From NCBI GenBank assembly GCA_015066515.1, contig SVOH01000007.1:1-64000 (forward strand): 64,000 nucleotides of DNA, given 5' to 3'. How positions within the stretch are numbered: position 1 is the first letter of the stretch; each line of letters opens with the position of its first letter. Below are positions 7,139-14,945 of this stretch, in pieces. The notes under the pieces were generated by a model, which saw only the letters and a list, made by a program, of their open reading frames with translations, did no database searches and was not told the DNA's origin. A program made the translations under genes and the position numbers. The stretch is from Oscillospiraceae bacterium. GTDB taxonomy: Bacteria > Bacillota > Clostridia > Oscillospirales > Acutalibacteraceae.

Positions 7139-8485
7139 ATGAAAAAAATTCTCGCATTATGTCTTACAGTAATGTTAGTATTGGCAATGGTACCTGTTAT
7201 AGGTGTAGCAGCTGCTGATGTAGTTACACTTTCTGTAGGCAAAGCATCAGCTGAAATTGGTGCCGAAGTTACTGTATCAGTATCAATCGACAGCAATCCT
7301 GGTATCTGCAGTGCAAAATTCTTAATTGAATATGATGCAGATGCTTTTGAAGTTGTTGCACACAAAAATAAGGGCTTGGGTATGTATCCTGCAGCATTTA
7401 GCCCTAAGACAGCTAATCCATTTATAGTTAACTGGGCACCATCTTTGGAAGATATTACTGACACTGGTGAAGTTGCAACCGTTACCTTTAGGGTTAAGGA
7501 CACCGCTAAAGTTGGTAAATATACTCTTAAAGTAACAAGTGCACAAAAGGATATCTTCAACACATCGATGGAAGAAATTCCTTTCACAACCGTTGATGGT
7601 GAAATCGAAGTAATTTGTAAGCACGGCACAACAAATATTGTTGGCGCTAAAGACGCTACATGCTCAGCAGAAGGCTACACAGGTGACAAGGTTTGTACTG
7701 CTTGTGGCGAAATTGTAGAAGCTGGTAAAGCAATTGCTATGTCTGCTCACACAGAAGTTGTAGAAGGTGCTTTTGATGCTACATGTTCCGCAGTTGGTAG
7801 CACAGGTACAACCAAGTGCTCTGTTTGTGGTGAAATAATCAAGGCTGCTGAAGAAATCGCTAAGAAGCCTCATACAGAAGTTGTAGAAGGCGCTAAAGAC
7901 GCTACTTGTACAGAAGCTGGTAGCACAGGTACAACCAAGTGCTCAGTTTGTGGCGAGGTAATCAAAGAAGCTGAAGTTATCGATGCTAAGGGTCATACCG
8001 AAGTACTCGTAGGCGCTAAGGATGCTACTTGTGAAGACGCTGGTTACACAGGCGACAAGAAGTGCTCAGTTTGTGGCATAACACTTGAAGAAGGTAAAGT
8101 AATCGACGCTAAGGGTCATGACATCGCTGAAGTTGCAGCTAAAGAAGCTACTTGCGATGAAGATGGTAACATAGCTCACTTTGCTTGCTCAGTTTGTGGC
8201 GAGACCTACGCTGATATCGATGGTACAGAAGCTATTACTGATGTAATCATCAAGGCTACTGGTCACGACTATGCTGACGGCAAGTGCAAGGTTTGCGGCG
8301 AAGACGAACCAAAAGAAGAAGAGAAGCCAGCTGACAAGCCAGCAGATAAGCCAGCTGACAAGCCAAACACCGACAATGGTGACAAGGCTCCTGCTACAAA
8401 TGACGTAGCTAATATCTTTGTTGTAGCTTCTATGCTTATGGCTATTGCTGCTGCTGCAGTTGTAGTTCTTAAGAAAAAAGCTTAA
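7139..8485 (+). CDS. Secreted surface protein: cohesin-like domain plus Cys-rich repeats and a C-terminal membrane anchor
   Basis: No precise function recognised. Signal peptide at about residues 1-26. Residues 28-160 resemble a cohesin-type beta-sandwich (VTLSVGKASAEIGAEVTVSVSI, later GEVATVTFRVKD). Residues 165-390 hold about five 42-46-residue repeats of the form ATC..GYTGDKVCTACGE..H, each with one Cys followed by a CxxC; some copies are nearly identical in DNA. A KPADKPADKP linker follows, then APATND, a hydrophobic segment and KKKA. This looks like a wall-sorting signal with N in place of the usual G. Own promoter and terminator. Likely a displayed adhesin or scaffold-type protein. Confidence 0.75.
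   Translation: MKKILALCLTVMLVLAMVPVIGVAAADVVTLSVGKASAEIGAEVTVSVSIDSNPGICSAKFLIEYDADAFEVVAHKNKGLGMYPAAFSPKTANPFIVNWAPSLEDITDTGEVATVTFRVKDTAKVGKYTLKVTSAQKDIFNTSMEEIPFTTVDGEIEVICKHGTTNIVGAKDATCSAEGYTGDKVCTACGEIVEAGKAIAMSAHTEVVEGAFDATCSAVGSTGTTKCSVCGEIIKAAEEIAKKPHTEVVEGAKDATCTEAGSTGTTKCSVCGEVIKEAEVIDAKGHTEVLVGAKDATCEDAGYTGDKKCSVCGITLEEGKVIDAKGHDIAEVAAKEATCDEDGNIAHFACSVCGETYADIDGTEAITDVIIKATGHDYADGKCKVCGEDEPKEEEKPADKPADKPADKPNTDNGDKAPATNDVANIFVVASMLMAIAAAAVVVLKKKA
7640..8310 (+). repeat. Tandem Cys-rich repeat region within the surface protein gene
   Basis: Repeats of about 130-140 bp encode ATC...C..CGE modules. The second and third share long near-identical DNA stretches around ACAACCAAGTGCTC, indicating recent duplication. 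Confidence 0.8.
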
Positions 8486-8524
8486 TCACAAGATTAATCA
8501 CTTAACTACTAAAAAGTAAAATCA

Positions 8525-8559
8525 CGGTCAATCCTTATATAAGGGTTGACCGTTTTTTT
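8525..8559 (+). terminator. Terminator of the cohesin-like gene
   Basis: CGGTCAA/TTGACCG with inner CCTT/AAGG forms the stem, followed by seven T. Confidence 0.9.
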
Positions 8560-8588
8560 ATATAAATATAATTTTTTTAAAAAAGTAC

Positions 8589-8616
8589 TTGATTTTTTAA
8601 ATTATAGTAGTATAAT
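8589..8616 (+). promoter_or_regulatory. Promoter of the glycine-riboswitch leader
   Basis: TTGATT and TATAAT with 16-bp spacing; the resulting leader of about 320 nt contains the riboswitch. Confidence 0.7.
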
Positions 8617-8669
8617 ACTATTATTGTTTAAAGCAATAAAGTTTTTACAATTTAATAATGCTATATGAT

Positions 8670-8832
8670 GCTTGCAGGAAATAGTATATTACTGACCGAA
8701 GGAGTAACACTCTCAGGTGCCCTATGGGTGAGGACTGTAAGCGGATAGCACTTTGGAGAAGCCTGATTAAATTCAGGTGCCGAAGGGGCAAAGGCGTATA
8801 TGCGTTAAATCTCTCAGGCAAAAGGACAAAGT
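8670..8832 (+). ncRNA. Tandem glycine riboswitch
   Basis: Two aptamers lie side by side. Aptamer 1 (8670-8742) is closed by GCTTGCAG/CTGTAAGC and contains CTGACCGAAGGAGTAA and ACTCTCAGGTGCC. Aptamer 2 (8750-8832) is closed by ACTTTG/CAAAGT and contains TGCCGAAGGGGCAA, CTCTCAGGCAAAAGGAC. These are the hallmark conserved stretches of glycine riboswitches, and the 7-nt linker is typical of the tandem form. A CACCT/AGGTG hairpin followed by a T-rich tract (8841-8877) can act as the expression platform; GACAAA (8825-8830) can alternatively pair with TTTGTC (8873-8878). The downstream gene is a glycine/alanine transporter, so glycine-dependent control of uptake or efflux is expected. Confidence 0.93.
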
Positions 8833-8946
8833 TTTAATTTCACCTCTTGTATAGGTGTTTGGGTTTTGTTTTTTTGTCGGATTATACGTAAGTATAGTTC
8901 GACTTTTTTGCTTTAAATATAACATTTATATAAGGGGATGTCAAAA

Positions 8947-10521
8947 ATGATTCTTGACAAAATTGCCGAGATAAACGGCAGTATTAACGGGGTAGTTTGG
9001 GGAATATTTGGTCTTGCTCTACTCATTGGTACGGGTGTTATTGTTACTGCTTGTACAAAATTCTTTCAAATTTCTCGCTTAGGCACTTGGTGGAAAAACA
9101 CAATTGGAAATATGTTTTCTAAAGAGGTTTTGAAACACCGCAAAGAAAAAGGTACAATTTCACCCTTCCAGGCGCTTTGTACTGCCTTGGCTGCTACAGT
9201 AGGTACCGGTAACATTGCCGGCGTTGCTGCCGCAATTTGTGTTGGTGGCGCGGGCGCTGTTTTCTGGATGTGGGTTGCGGCATTTTTTGGTATGATGACC
9301 AATTATGCTGAAAACACATTGGGTATTTATTTCCGACGCAAGAATTCACAGGGTGAATGGTCCGGCGGTGCAATGTACTATTTGCAAGATGGTTTAGGCG
9401 GATATAAGTACGAGGATAAAAACAATCGCGTTAGTCTTAAAATTCCGGGTAAAATTTTAGCAATACTTTTCTGTATTTTTGCTATGCTTGCATCTTTTGG
9501 TATAGGTAGTATGGGTCAGGTAAATAAAATTGTCGCCAATGTTGCTGCTGCATTTGATGTAAAAGCGCTCTCAAGCATTGAGGTATTTGGCGGAATTTCG
9601 CTTTATAACATCATTTTGGGTGTAGTTATTATGGTGCTCACCGCAGTTATAACTCTTGGTGGTGTAAAGCGTATTGCAAATGTTGCTGAAAAGATTGTAC
9701 CCTTTATGGTTGTGCTTTTTGTAGCAGGTAGCATTGTTATTATAGGCGTGAACTATAACGCCATTTTACCTGCATTTAAGGCGATTTTTGTAAATGCGTT
9801 TAAGCCTGAAGCATTTGTAGGCGGCGGATTGGGTGCTGTTATACTAGCTATGACACAAGGCTTTAAGCGTGGTGTATTTTCTAACGAGGCAGGTCTTGGT
9901 TCGTCAGTAATGGTACACTCTAACTCAAGCGTAAAAGAACCTGTAAAGCAGGGTATGTGGGGTATATTTGAGGTATTTGCAGACACTATGGTTGTTTGCA
10001 CAATGACAGCGCTTGTTGTTCTTACGTCAGGTGGTCTTGAGGGCGGCGTTTTCAACGTAACTACCGGCGAAATAGCCAATGGCCTTAGTGATGCAACGCT
10101 TGTAGGCGGCGCATTTAACGAGGTGTTTGGTTGGGGTAACATAGGTCAGCGCTTTGTTGCTATTGCGATGTTCCTGTTTGCGTTTACCACAATTCTTGGA
10201 TGGTCACACTACGGCTCAAAGGCGTGGGAATATCTCTTTGGTGCAAAGACAACTATTATATTCCGTATAATTCATGTTTGTACGATTATATTTGGCGCAG
10301 TGCTTACGTCTTCACTTGCGTGGGATATTTCGGATACATTCAATGGTCTTATGATGATACCTAACCTTATTGGTGTGTTGTTTATGCTACCGTTGGTTGT
10401 TAAAATTACCAATAACTACATAGATCGTAAAGTTAAGAAAAAGGATGTAAAACCAATACTTTCTTATGATGAAAAAATTCAGGCCGAGGCTGAAGAGGCA
10501 ATTGCAAACGGCGCAGAATAA
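8947..10521 (+). CDS. Alanine/glycine:cation symporter (AGCS family)
   Basis: A sodium- or proton-coupled amino-acid carrier of the inner membrane. The family signature GTGNIAGVAAAICVGGAGAVFW and the SNEAGLGSS motif are visible, with about ten hydrophobic segments across 524 residues. The ORF track starts at 8938, but AAGGGG ends one base before that ATG; the ATG at 8947 has correct spacing and starts MILDKIAEINGSINGVVWG, like other family members. Preceded by a tandem glycine riboswitch, so glycine is a probable substrate. It converges on aspS and shares a terminator with it. Confidence 0.93.
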   Translation: MILDKIAEINGSINGVVWGIFGLALLIGTGVIVTACTKFFQISRLGTWWKNTIGNMFSKEVLKHRKEKGTISPFQALCTALAATVGTGNIAGVAAAICVGGAGAVFWMWVAAFFGMMTNYAENTLGIYFRRKNSQGEWSGGAMYYLQDGLGGYKYEDKNNRVSLKIPGKILAILFCIFAMLASFGIGSMGQVNKIVANVAAAFDVKALSSIEVFGGISLYNIILGVVIMVLTAVITLGGVKRIANVAEKIVPFMVVLFVAGSIVIIGVNYNAILPAFKAIFVNAFKPEAFVGGGLGAVILAMTQGFKRGVFSNEAGLGSSVMVHSNSSVKEPVKQGMWGIFEVFADTMVVCTMTALVVLTSGGLEGGVFNVTTGEIANGLSDATLVGGAFNEVFGWGNIGQRFVAIAMFLFAFTTILGWSHYGSKAWEYLFGAKTTIIFRIIHVCTIIFGAVLTSSLAWDISDTFNGLMMIPNLIGVLFMLPLVVKITNNYIDRKVKKKDVKPILSYDEKIQAEAEEAIANGAE

Positions 10522-10540
10522 ATATAGTATTTTATTATAG

Positions 10541-10578
10541 AAAAAATCACGGATAGATTTTCTATCCGTGATTTTTAT
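10541..10578. terminator. Bidirectional terminator between the symporter and aspS
   Basis: AAAATCACGGATAGA/TCTATCCGTGATTTT forms a 15-bp stem with A-run before and T-run after it, serving both convergent genes. Confidence 0.9.
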
Positions 10579-10579
10579 T

Positions 10580-12370
10580 TTATTCTTTTTCGTCGCTTAT
10601 AATTGCGATTGCAAGGTCACTGAGTTGAACATCATCAACCGGTCCCGGTGCTCCAGACATAAGCTCGGCACTAGTTGCAACCTTTGGAAATGCGATAACG
10701 TCACGTAGTGAATCACTACCAGTCATTATCATACAAAGTCGGTCAAGACCGATACCCATACCACCGTGTGGTGGTGCGCCGTAACGGAACGCGCCTGTAA
10801 GGAAGCCGAATTTTTGCTCGGCCTCTTCATCGCTAAGTCCTAACGCTCTAAACATTTGTGCTTGAAGCTCAGGATCGGTAATACGAATCGAACCACTTGA
10901 AAGCTCGGTACCGTTAAGCACTAAGTCATAAGCATTTGCGTATACCTTTTCGGGTGCAGTTTCAAGATATGGAATACATTCGTCAAGCGGAGATGTAAAT
11001 GGGTGGTGCATAGCATCCCAATTACCTGTTTCTTCGTTATACTCAAAGAATGGGAATTCGGTAATCCACAAGAAATTGTACTGATTTTGAGGAATTATAT
11101 CAAGACGCTTTGCAACGGTCAAACGAAGTGCACCAAGAACCGAAAGGGTAAGAGGCTTTTTATCGGCTACTATAAATACAACGTCGCCCTTCTCGGCACC
11201 TGTACGTTCTATAATTGATGACATTTCATCTTCAGTCATAAACTTAGCAAATGAGCAGGTGGGGATATCCTCTACCCAGCGTATAAATGCAAGACCCTTG
11301 GCGCCAATACCTTTGGCTTCCTCGGTAAGCTTGTCGATTTCTTTACGGGTGTAGGTGTCTACAGCCGCCTTTGCCGTAATTGCGCGAACTGTGCCACCGT
11401 TTTTAACGGTATCGGCAAATACGCCGAAGCCGCAGTTTTCGACAATATCCGAGATATCTTTAATTTTCATATCAAAGCGAGTATCGGGCTTGTCAGAGCC
11501 GTAATCGTTCATAGCATCGTCGTAACGCATACGTGGTAGTGGGGTAGGAATTTCTACACCGAGTACCTCGCGGAACAAGCGGCTTACATAGCCTTCTGCT
11601 ATGGCGAAAACATCATCGCGCTCTACAAAAGACATTTCAAGGTCAATCTGTGTAAATTCGGGTTGACGGTCAGCGCGCAGGTCTTCGTCACGATAGCAAC
11701 GAGCGAGCTGCATATAACGGTCAAAGCCTGAGAGCATAAGCAACTGCTTGTACATCTGAGGGGACTGCGGAAGAGCAAAGAAACTGCCCTTATGGATACG
11801 TGAAGGTACAAGATAGTCGCGCGCACCCTCAGGTGTAGATTTAATAAGAGTTGGTGTTTCAAGCTCGATAAATCCGTTTTCATCAAAGTAATCACGGGTT
11901 ACCTTTGCAATCTTGTGACGCATAAGTATATTTTTTTGTAAATCGGCACGGCGAAGGTCGAGGTAGCGGTATTTAAGACGTAAATCTTCTTTTGCGTTGC
12001 TATTTTCAACAATCTCAAAAGGAGGGGTCTTTGATTCGCCCAATACCTTAAGCTCGTTTACTTCAATCTCGATTTCACCGGTAGGGATTTCGGTATTTAT
12101 GGAAGAGCGCATACGAACGTTACCCTTTGCCATAACAACAAATTCGCTACGGAGTGCAAATGCTTTATCAAATATGCAACGGTCGGTATTGTCGTCAAAT
12201 GCAAGTTGTACAATACCTGTGCGGTCACGCAAATCTACAAATATCAGGGCACCCAAGTCGCGTTGGCGCTGTACCCAACCGCAAACAACAACCTCTTTAC
12301 CAATTTCATTTTTAGTGAGCGTACCGCAGTAGTGGGTACGCTTTAGTCCGTTCATTCTATCTAGTTTCAA
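10580..12370 (-). CDS. aspS: Aspartyl-tRNA synthetase
   Basis: A class IIb synthetase charging tRNA-Asp. An N-terminal OB-fold anticodon-binding domain begins near TKNEIGKEVVVCGWVQRQRDLG. Catalytic motifs are seen in QSPQMYKQLLMLSGFDRYMQLARCYRDEDLRADRQPEFTQ (split by me as motif 2 region) and GIGLDRLCMI (motif 3), with the bacterial GAD insertion between them. 596 residues is normal. The start is TTG at 12370, five nt after GGTG, and not the ATG five codons later. hisS ends 15 nt upstream, so hisS-aspS are co-transcribed, a common Firmicutes pair. Confidence 0.97.
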   Translation of the reverse strand: MKLDRMNGLKRTHYCGTLTKNEIGKEVVVCGWVQRQRDLGALIFVDLRDRTGIVQLAFDDNTDRCIFDKAFALRSEFVVMAKGNVRMRSSINTEIPTGEIEIEVNELKVLGESKTPPFEIVENSNAKEDLRLKYRYLDLRRADLQKNILMRHKIAKVTRDYFDENGFIELETPTLIKSTPEGARDYLVPSRIHKGSFFALPQSPQMYKQLLMLSGFDRYMQLARCYRDEDLRADRQPEFTQIDLEMSFVERDDVFAIAEGYVSRLFREVLGVEIPTPLPRMRYDDAMNDYGSDKPDTRFDMKIKDISDIVENCGFGVFADTVKNGGTVRAITAKAAVDTYTRKEIDKLTEEAKGIGAKGLAFIRWVEDIPTCSFAKFMTEDEMSSIIERTGAEKGDVVFIVADKKPLTLSVLGALRLTVAKRLDIIPQNQYNFLWITEFPFFEYNEETGNWDAMHHPFTSPLDECIPYLETAPEKVYANAYDLVLNGTELSSGSIRITDPELQAQMFRALGLSDEEAEQKFGFLTGAFRYGAPPHGGMGIGLDRLCMIMTGSDSLRDVIAFPKVATSAELMSGAPGPVDDVQLSDLAIAIISDEKE

Positions 12371-12385
12371 AAAAACACCTTCTAA

Positions 12386-13690
12386 TTACATTACTGATTC
12401 TTCTAAAGAAGAAAGCGCATCATCAAGTTTGATTTTCATAAATTGTTCGCTGAAATTATCAAAGCTTACTTCAAAAGTATCGCCTGATTTCATATTCTTA
12501 ATAGAGCCTTTGTTTTCGGACAGTTCGTTATCACCAACAACAATACTATATAAAGCCCCAATTTTATCGGCATACTTCATTTGCGCTTTAAGTCCTCTTC
12601 CGCAAACATCGCACTGTGCTTCGAATCCGTCATGGCGAAGTGCTGTACAAAGAGCAGTGGCTTTTAATGCTGCAGCGTTACCCATTGGTGCTATATATAT
12701 ATCACATTTCTTTGCTTCAGGAAAATCGGCATTTTGGTTTTGTAACGCTAGCATTAACCTTTCGATACCCATACCAAAGCCAAGAGCCGAAACCTGTGGG
12801 CCACCCATTTGCGACACAAGGCCGTCATATCGACCGCCACCGCAAACGGTGCTCTGCGCACCAATATCGCCCGAAACAAATTCAAATACAGTTTTTGTGT
12901 AGTAGTCAAGTCCGCGGACAATTTGTGGATTTACGGTGTATTTTATATCAGCAGCATCAAGATGCGCCTTAACACCATCAAAATGATTTTGACATTCGTC
13001 GCATAAAAAGTCGATAACCTTTGGTGCATCAGCAGCAAGGGATGAGCAAACAGGAGACTTGCAGTCGAGTATTCGCATAGGGTTGCGAGAAAGTCTGTCG
13101 CGACAGGTTTCACAAAGAGTGTCTATATGTGAAGCAAAATATTCACTAAGCGCCTTGTGATAATTCTTACGGCACTCAGGACAGCCTATTGAATTTATTT
13201 CGAGTGAAATATTTTTAATTCCAACAGTTTCTAACACTTGAAGGCCAAGAGAAATAACCTCGGCATCGGCAGCGGGTGAAGAAGCACCAAAGCATTCTAC
13301 ACCAAATTGATGAAACTCACGAAGTCGGCCTGCCTGTGGCTTTTCATAGCGATAACAACCGCCAATATAACAAACCTTTGCAGGCAATGCGCCATTTACA
13401 ATACCGTGTTCAATAACACTGCGTACAACACCTGCGGTAAGCTCAGGACGTAGTGTTATTGAACGTCCGCCTTTGTCATCAAAAGTATACATTTCTTTTT
13501 GAACAACGTCTGTGGTATCACCAACACTGCGCTGAAAAACCTCTGTGTGTTCAAAAACCGGAACGCGAATTTCGCGAAAGCCGTAAAGCGATGCAATTTC
13601 AAGCATCTTACCCTCTACAAATTGGAATTTGTGAGAGTCGACCGGTAACATATCATTCGTGCCTTTTATAGCACGGTTAATTTCTGCCAT
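12386..13690 (-). CDS. hisS: Histidyl-tRNA synthetase
   Basis: A class II synthetase. Motif 2 is seen in GCYRYEKPQAGRLREFHQF, the histidine-binding loop in GLDYYTKTVFEF and motif 3 in ALGFGMGIERL. The C-terminal anticodon-binding domain begins near CDIYIAPMG. A cysteine-rich stretch (SIGCPECRKNYHKAL, later CETCRDRL, CDECQNHF) is the usual HisRS insertion. 434 residues, full length. It lies between mgsA (26-nt gap) and aspS (15-nt gap). No T-box-like leader is seen immediately upstream. Confidence 0.97.
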   Translation of the reverse strand: MAEINRAIKGTNDMLPVDSHKFQFVEGKMLEIASLYGFREIRVPVFEHTEVFQRSVGDTTDVVQKEMYTFDDKGGRSITLRPELTAGVVRSVIEHGIVNGALPAKVCYIGGCYRYEKPQAGRLREFHQFGVECFGASSPAADAEVISLGLQVLETVGIKNISLEINSIGCPECRKNYHKALSEYFASHIDTLCETCRDRLSRNPMRILDCKSPVCSSLAADAPKVIDFLCDECQNHFDGVKAHLDAADIKYTVNPQIVRGLDYYTKTVFEFVSGDIGAQSTVCGGGRYDGLVSQMGGPQVSALGFGMGIERLMLALQNQNADFPEAKKCDIYIAPMGNAAALKATALCTALRHDGFEAQCDVCGRGLKAQMKYADKIGALYSIVVGDNELSENKGSIKNMKSGDTFEVSFDNFSEQFMKIKLDDALSSLEESVM

Positions 13691-13716
13691 TATCTAAAAC
13701 TTCCTGACTATATATT

Positions 13717-14118
13717 TTATGAGATTTTAACAATCTCGCGCCAATCAAGGTCGCCACGCTCAAGGCCGTGTACAAGCACCTCGGCGGTAGCAATATTTGT
13801 AGCAACGGGGATGTTATGAACGTCACAAAGGCGCAAAAGTACCTGCTCATCAGGCTCGGTTGGCTTAGGATTGAGCGGATCGCGGAAAAGTAGCAATAGG
13901 TCAATTTCGTCACAACTGATACGCTGAGCAATCTGTTGTGCGCCGCCTTGAGAACCTGCTAAAAAACGTGTAATTTGAAGTCCTGTGGCTTCACTTATAC
14001 TTTTTCCTGTGGTTCCTGTTGACACAAGATTATGTCGGCTTAAAATTCCACAATATGCAATACAAAATTGCACCATAAGTTCTTTTTTTGCGTCGTGTGC
14101 TATTAAAGCGATTGTCAT
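13717..14118 (-). CDS. mgsA: Methylglyoxal synthase family protein with altered active site
   Basis: The family converts dihydroxyacetone phosphate to methylglyoxal. Length (133) and fold markers are intact: [24 protein letters not shown] (phosphate loop), [20 protein letters not shown]. However, the catalytic base equivalent to E. coli Asp71 (GGDQQ) is Ala60 here (GGAQQ), and the position of His98 (PHDPD) is Thr87 (PTEPD). The Asp101 and Asp91 equivalents (Asp90, Asp80) remain. The phosphate-binding site is kept, so the protein may bind but not turn over the usual substrate. In many Clostridia mgsA follows the mre/min/rodA cluster, as here without rodA. Confidence 0.85.
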   Translation of the reverse strand: MTIALIAHDAKKELMVQFCIAYCGILSRHNLVSTGTTGKSISEATGLQITRFLAGSQGGAQQIAQRISCDEIDLLLLFRDPLNPKPTEPDEQVLLRLCDVHNIPVATNIATAEVLVHGLERGDLDWREIVKIS

Positions 14119-14142
14119 TTAAATTGCCCCCTTATGAGAATT

Positions 14143-14874
14143 TTATATTTTTTTAATTTTGGGTAATCTTATTTCTTCACCGCAAAGACGTCGAGCAATG
14201 CGGTAAAGAGATTTAAATGCTTTTGAATTTGTTTTTATTTTATGTGTAACACTCAGTAGCATTAGTTCGGTACTGTGTGGCACAAGGCCTAAAAGTCTAA
14301 AGCCTGATATATCTATTATGTCATCAATATTGCTGTATATTTTTTTCTTTATATATTCAGCGTCAAAACGATTAATTATGAGTCGTGCATCGTACTGCGT
14401 TGCGGGTAATGCTGCACAAACGGCCGCAGCATCGCGAACAGATACGGGATCAGGATTACATATGCTTAAGAATTGAGCATCTTTGCCAATTGCAGTATAC
14501 AGTGAAAAGTCAAGTCCTGCGCCAAAATCAAATATTACAACATCGTACATTTCTTTTACCGTAGCGGCAAACTTAGAAAGTGCTTCGGTAGATATTTTAC
14601 CAAGATGTGCAGGTGCGGGTATTACATTTATAAGTGGGTTATGCGGTAGGGTATATATACCGTTTGATATGGGAGCGCCATTTAATATGTCTGATAGGTC
14701 AAACACAACCTTGTGATCTATTCCTAAAAGCAAATCAAGACATCGCAAGCCTTCGTCCATATCAATTAGTAAAACATTTTTACCCATCTTAGCAAAGCCG
14801 AGAGCTAATCCACATGAAATAGTGGATTTTCCCGTACCACCTTTGCCGGATGTGGTTGCTAAACAAATGCCCAT
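14143..14874 (-). CDS. minD: MinD/ParA-family ATPase
   Basis: A deviant Walker A P-loop ATPase (KGGTGKST at about residues 11-18) with LIDMDEG and a Walker B-like VVIFDFGAG. By synteny with mreBCD and PBP2 it is MinD, the membrane-cycling partner of the MinC division inhibitor. The C-terminus (SKAFKSLYRIARRLCGEE) could be an amphipathic membrane-targeting helix, though it is not at the extreme end. Neither minC nor minE is adjacent, unlike the common clostridial order minC-minD-minE-rodA. It could therefore act with other partners. Seventy-one nt separate it from PBP2 upstream. Confidence 0.8.
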   Translation of the reverse strand: MGICLATTSGKGGTGKSTISCGLALGFAKMGKNVLLIDMDEGLRCLDLLLGIDHKVVFDLSDILNGAPISNGIYTLPHNPLINVIPAPAHLGKISTEALSKFAATVKEMYDVVIFDFGAGLDFSLYTAIGKDAQFLSICNPDPVSVRDAAAVCAALPATQYDARLIINRFDAEYIKKKIYSNIDDIIDISGFRLLGLVPHSTELMLLSVTHKIKTNSKAFKSLYRIARRLCGEEIRLPKIKKI

Positions 14875-14945
14875 AAAACGCGCTCACCCGCCTTTTCACT
14901 TTCAAAGTATTTTACCACAAAAGGTATTTTATGTCAATTTTAAAA

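Noticed and set aside
8938-8946. ATG at 8938 as the symporter start
   Set aside because: The ribosome site AAGGGG ends one base before it; spacing fits only the ATG at 8947.
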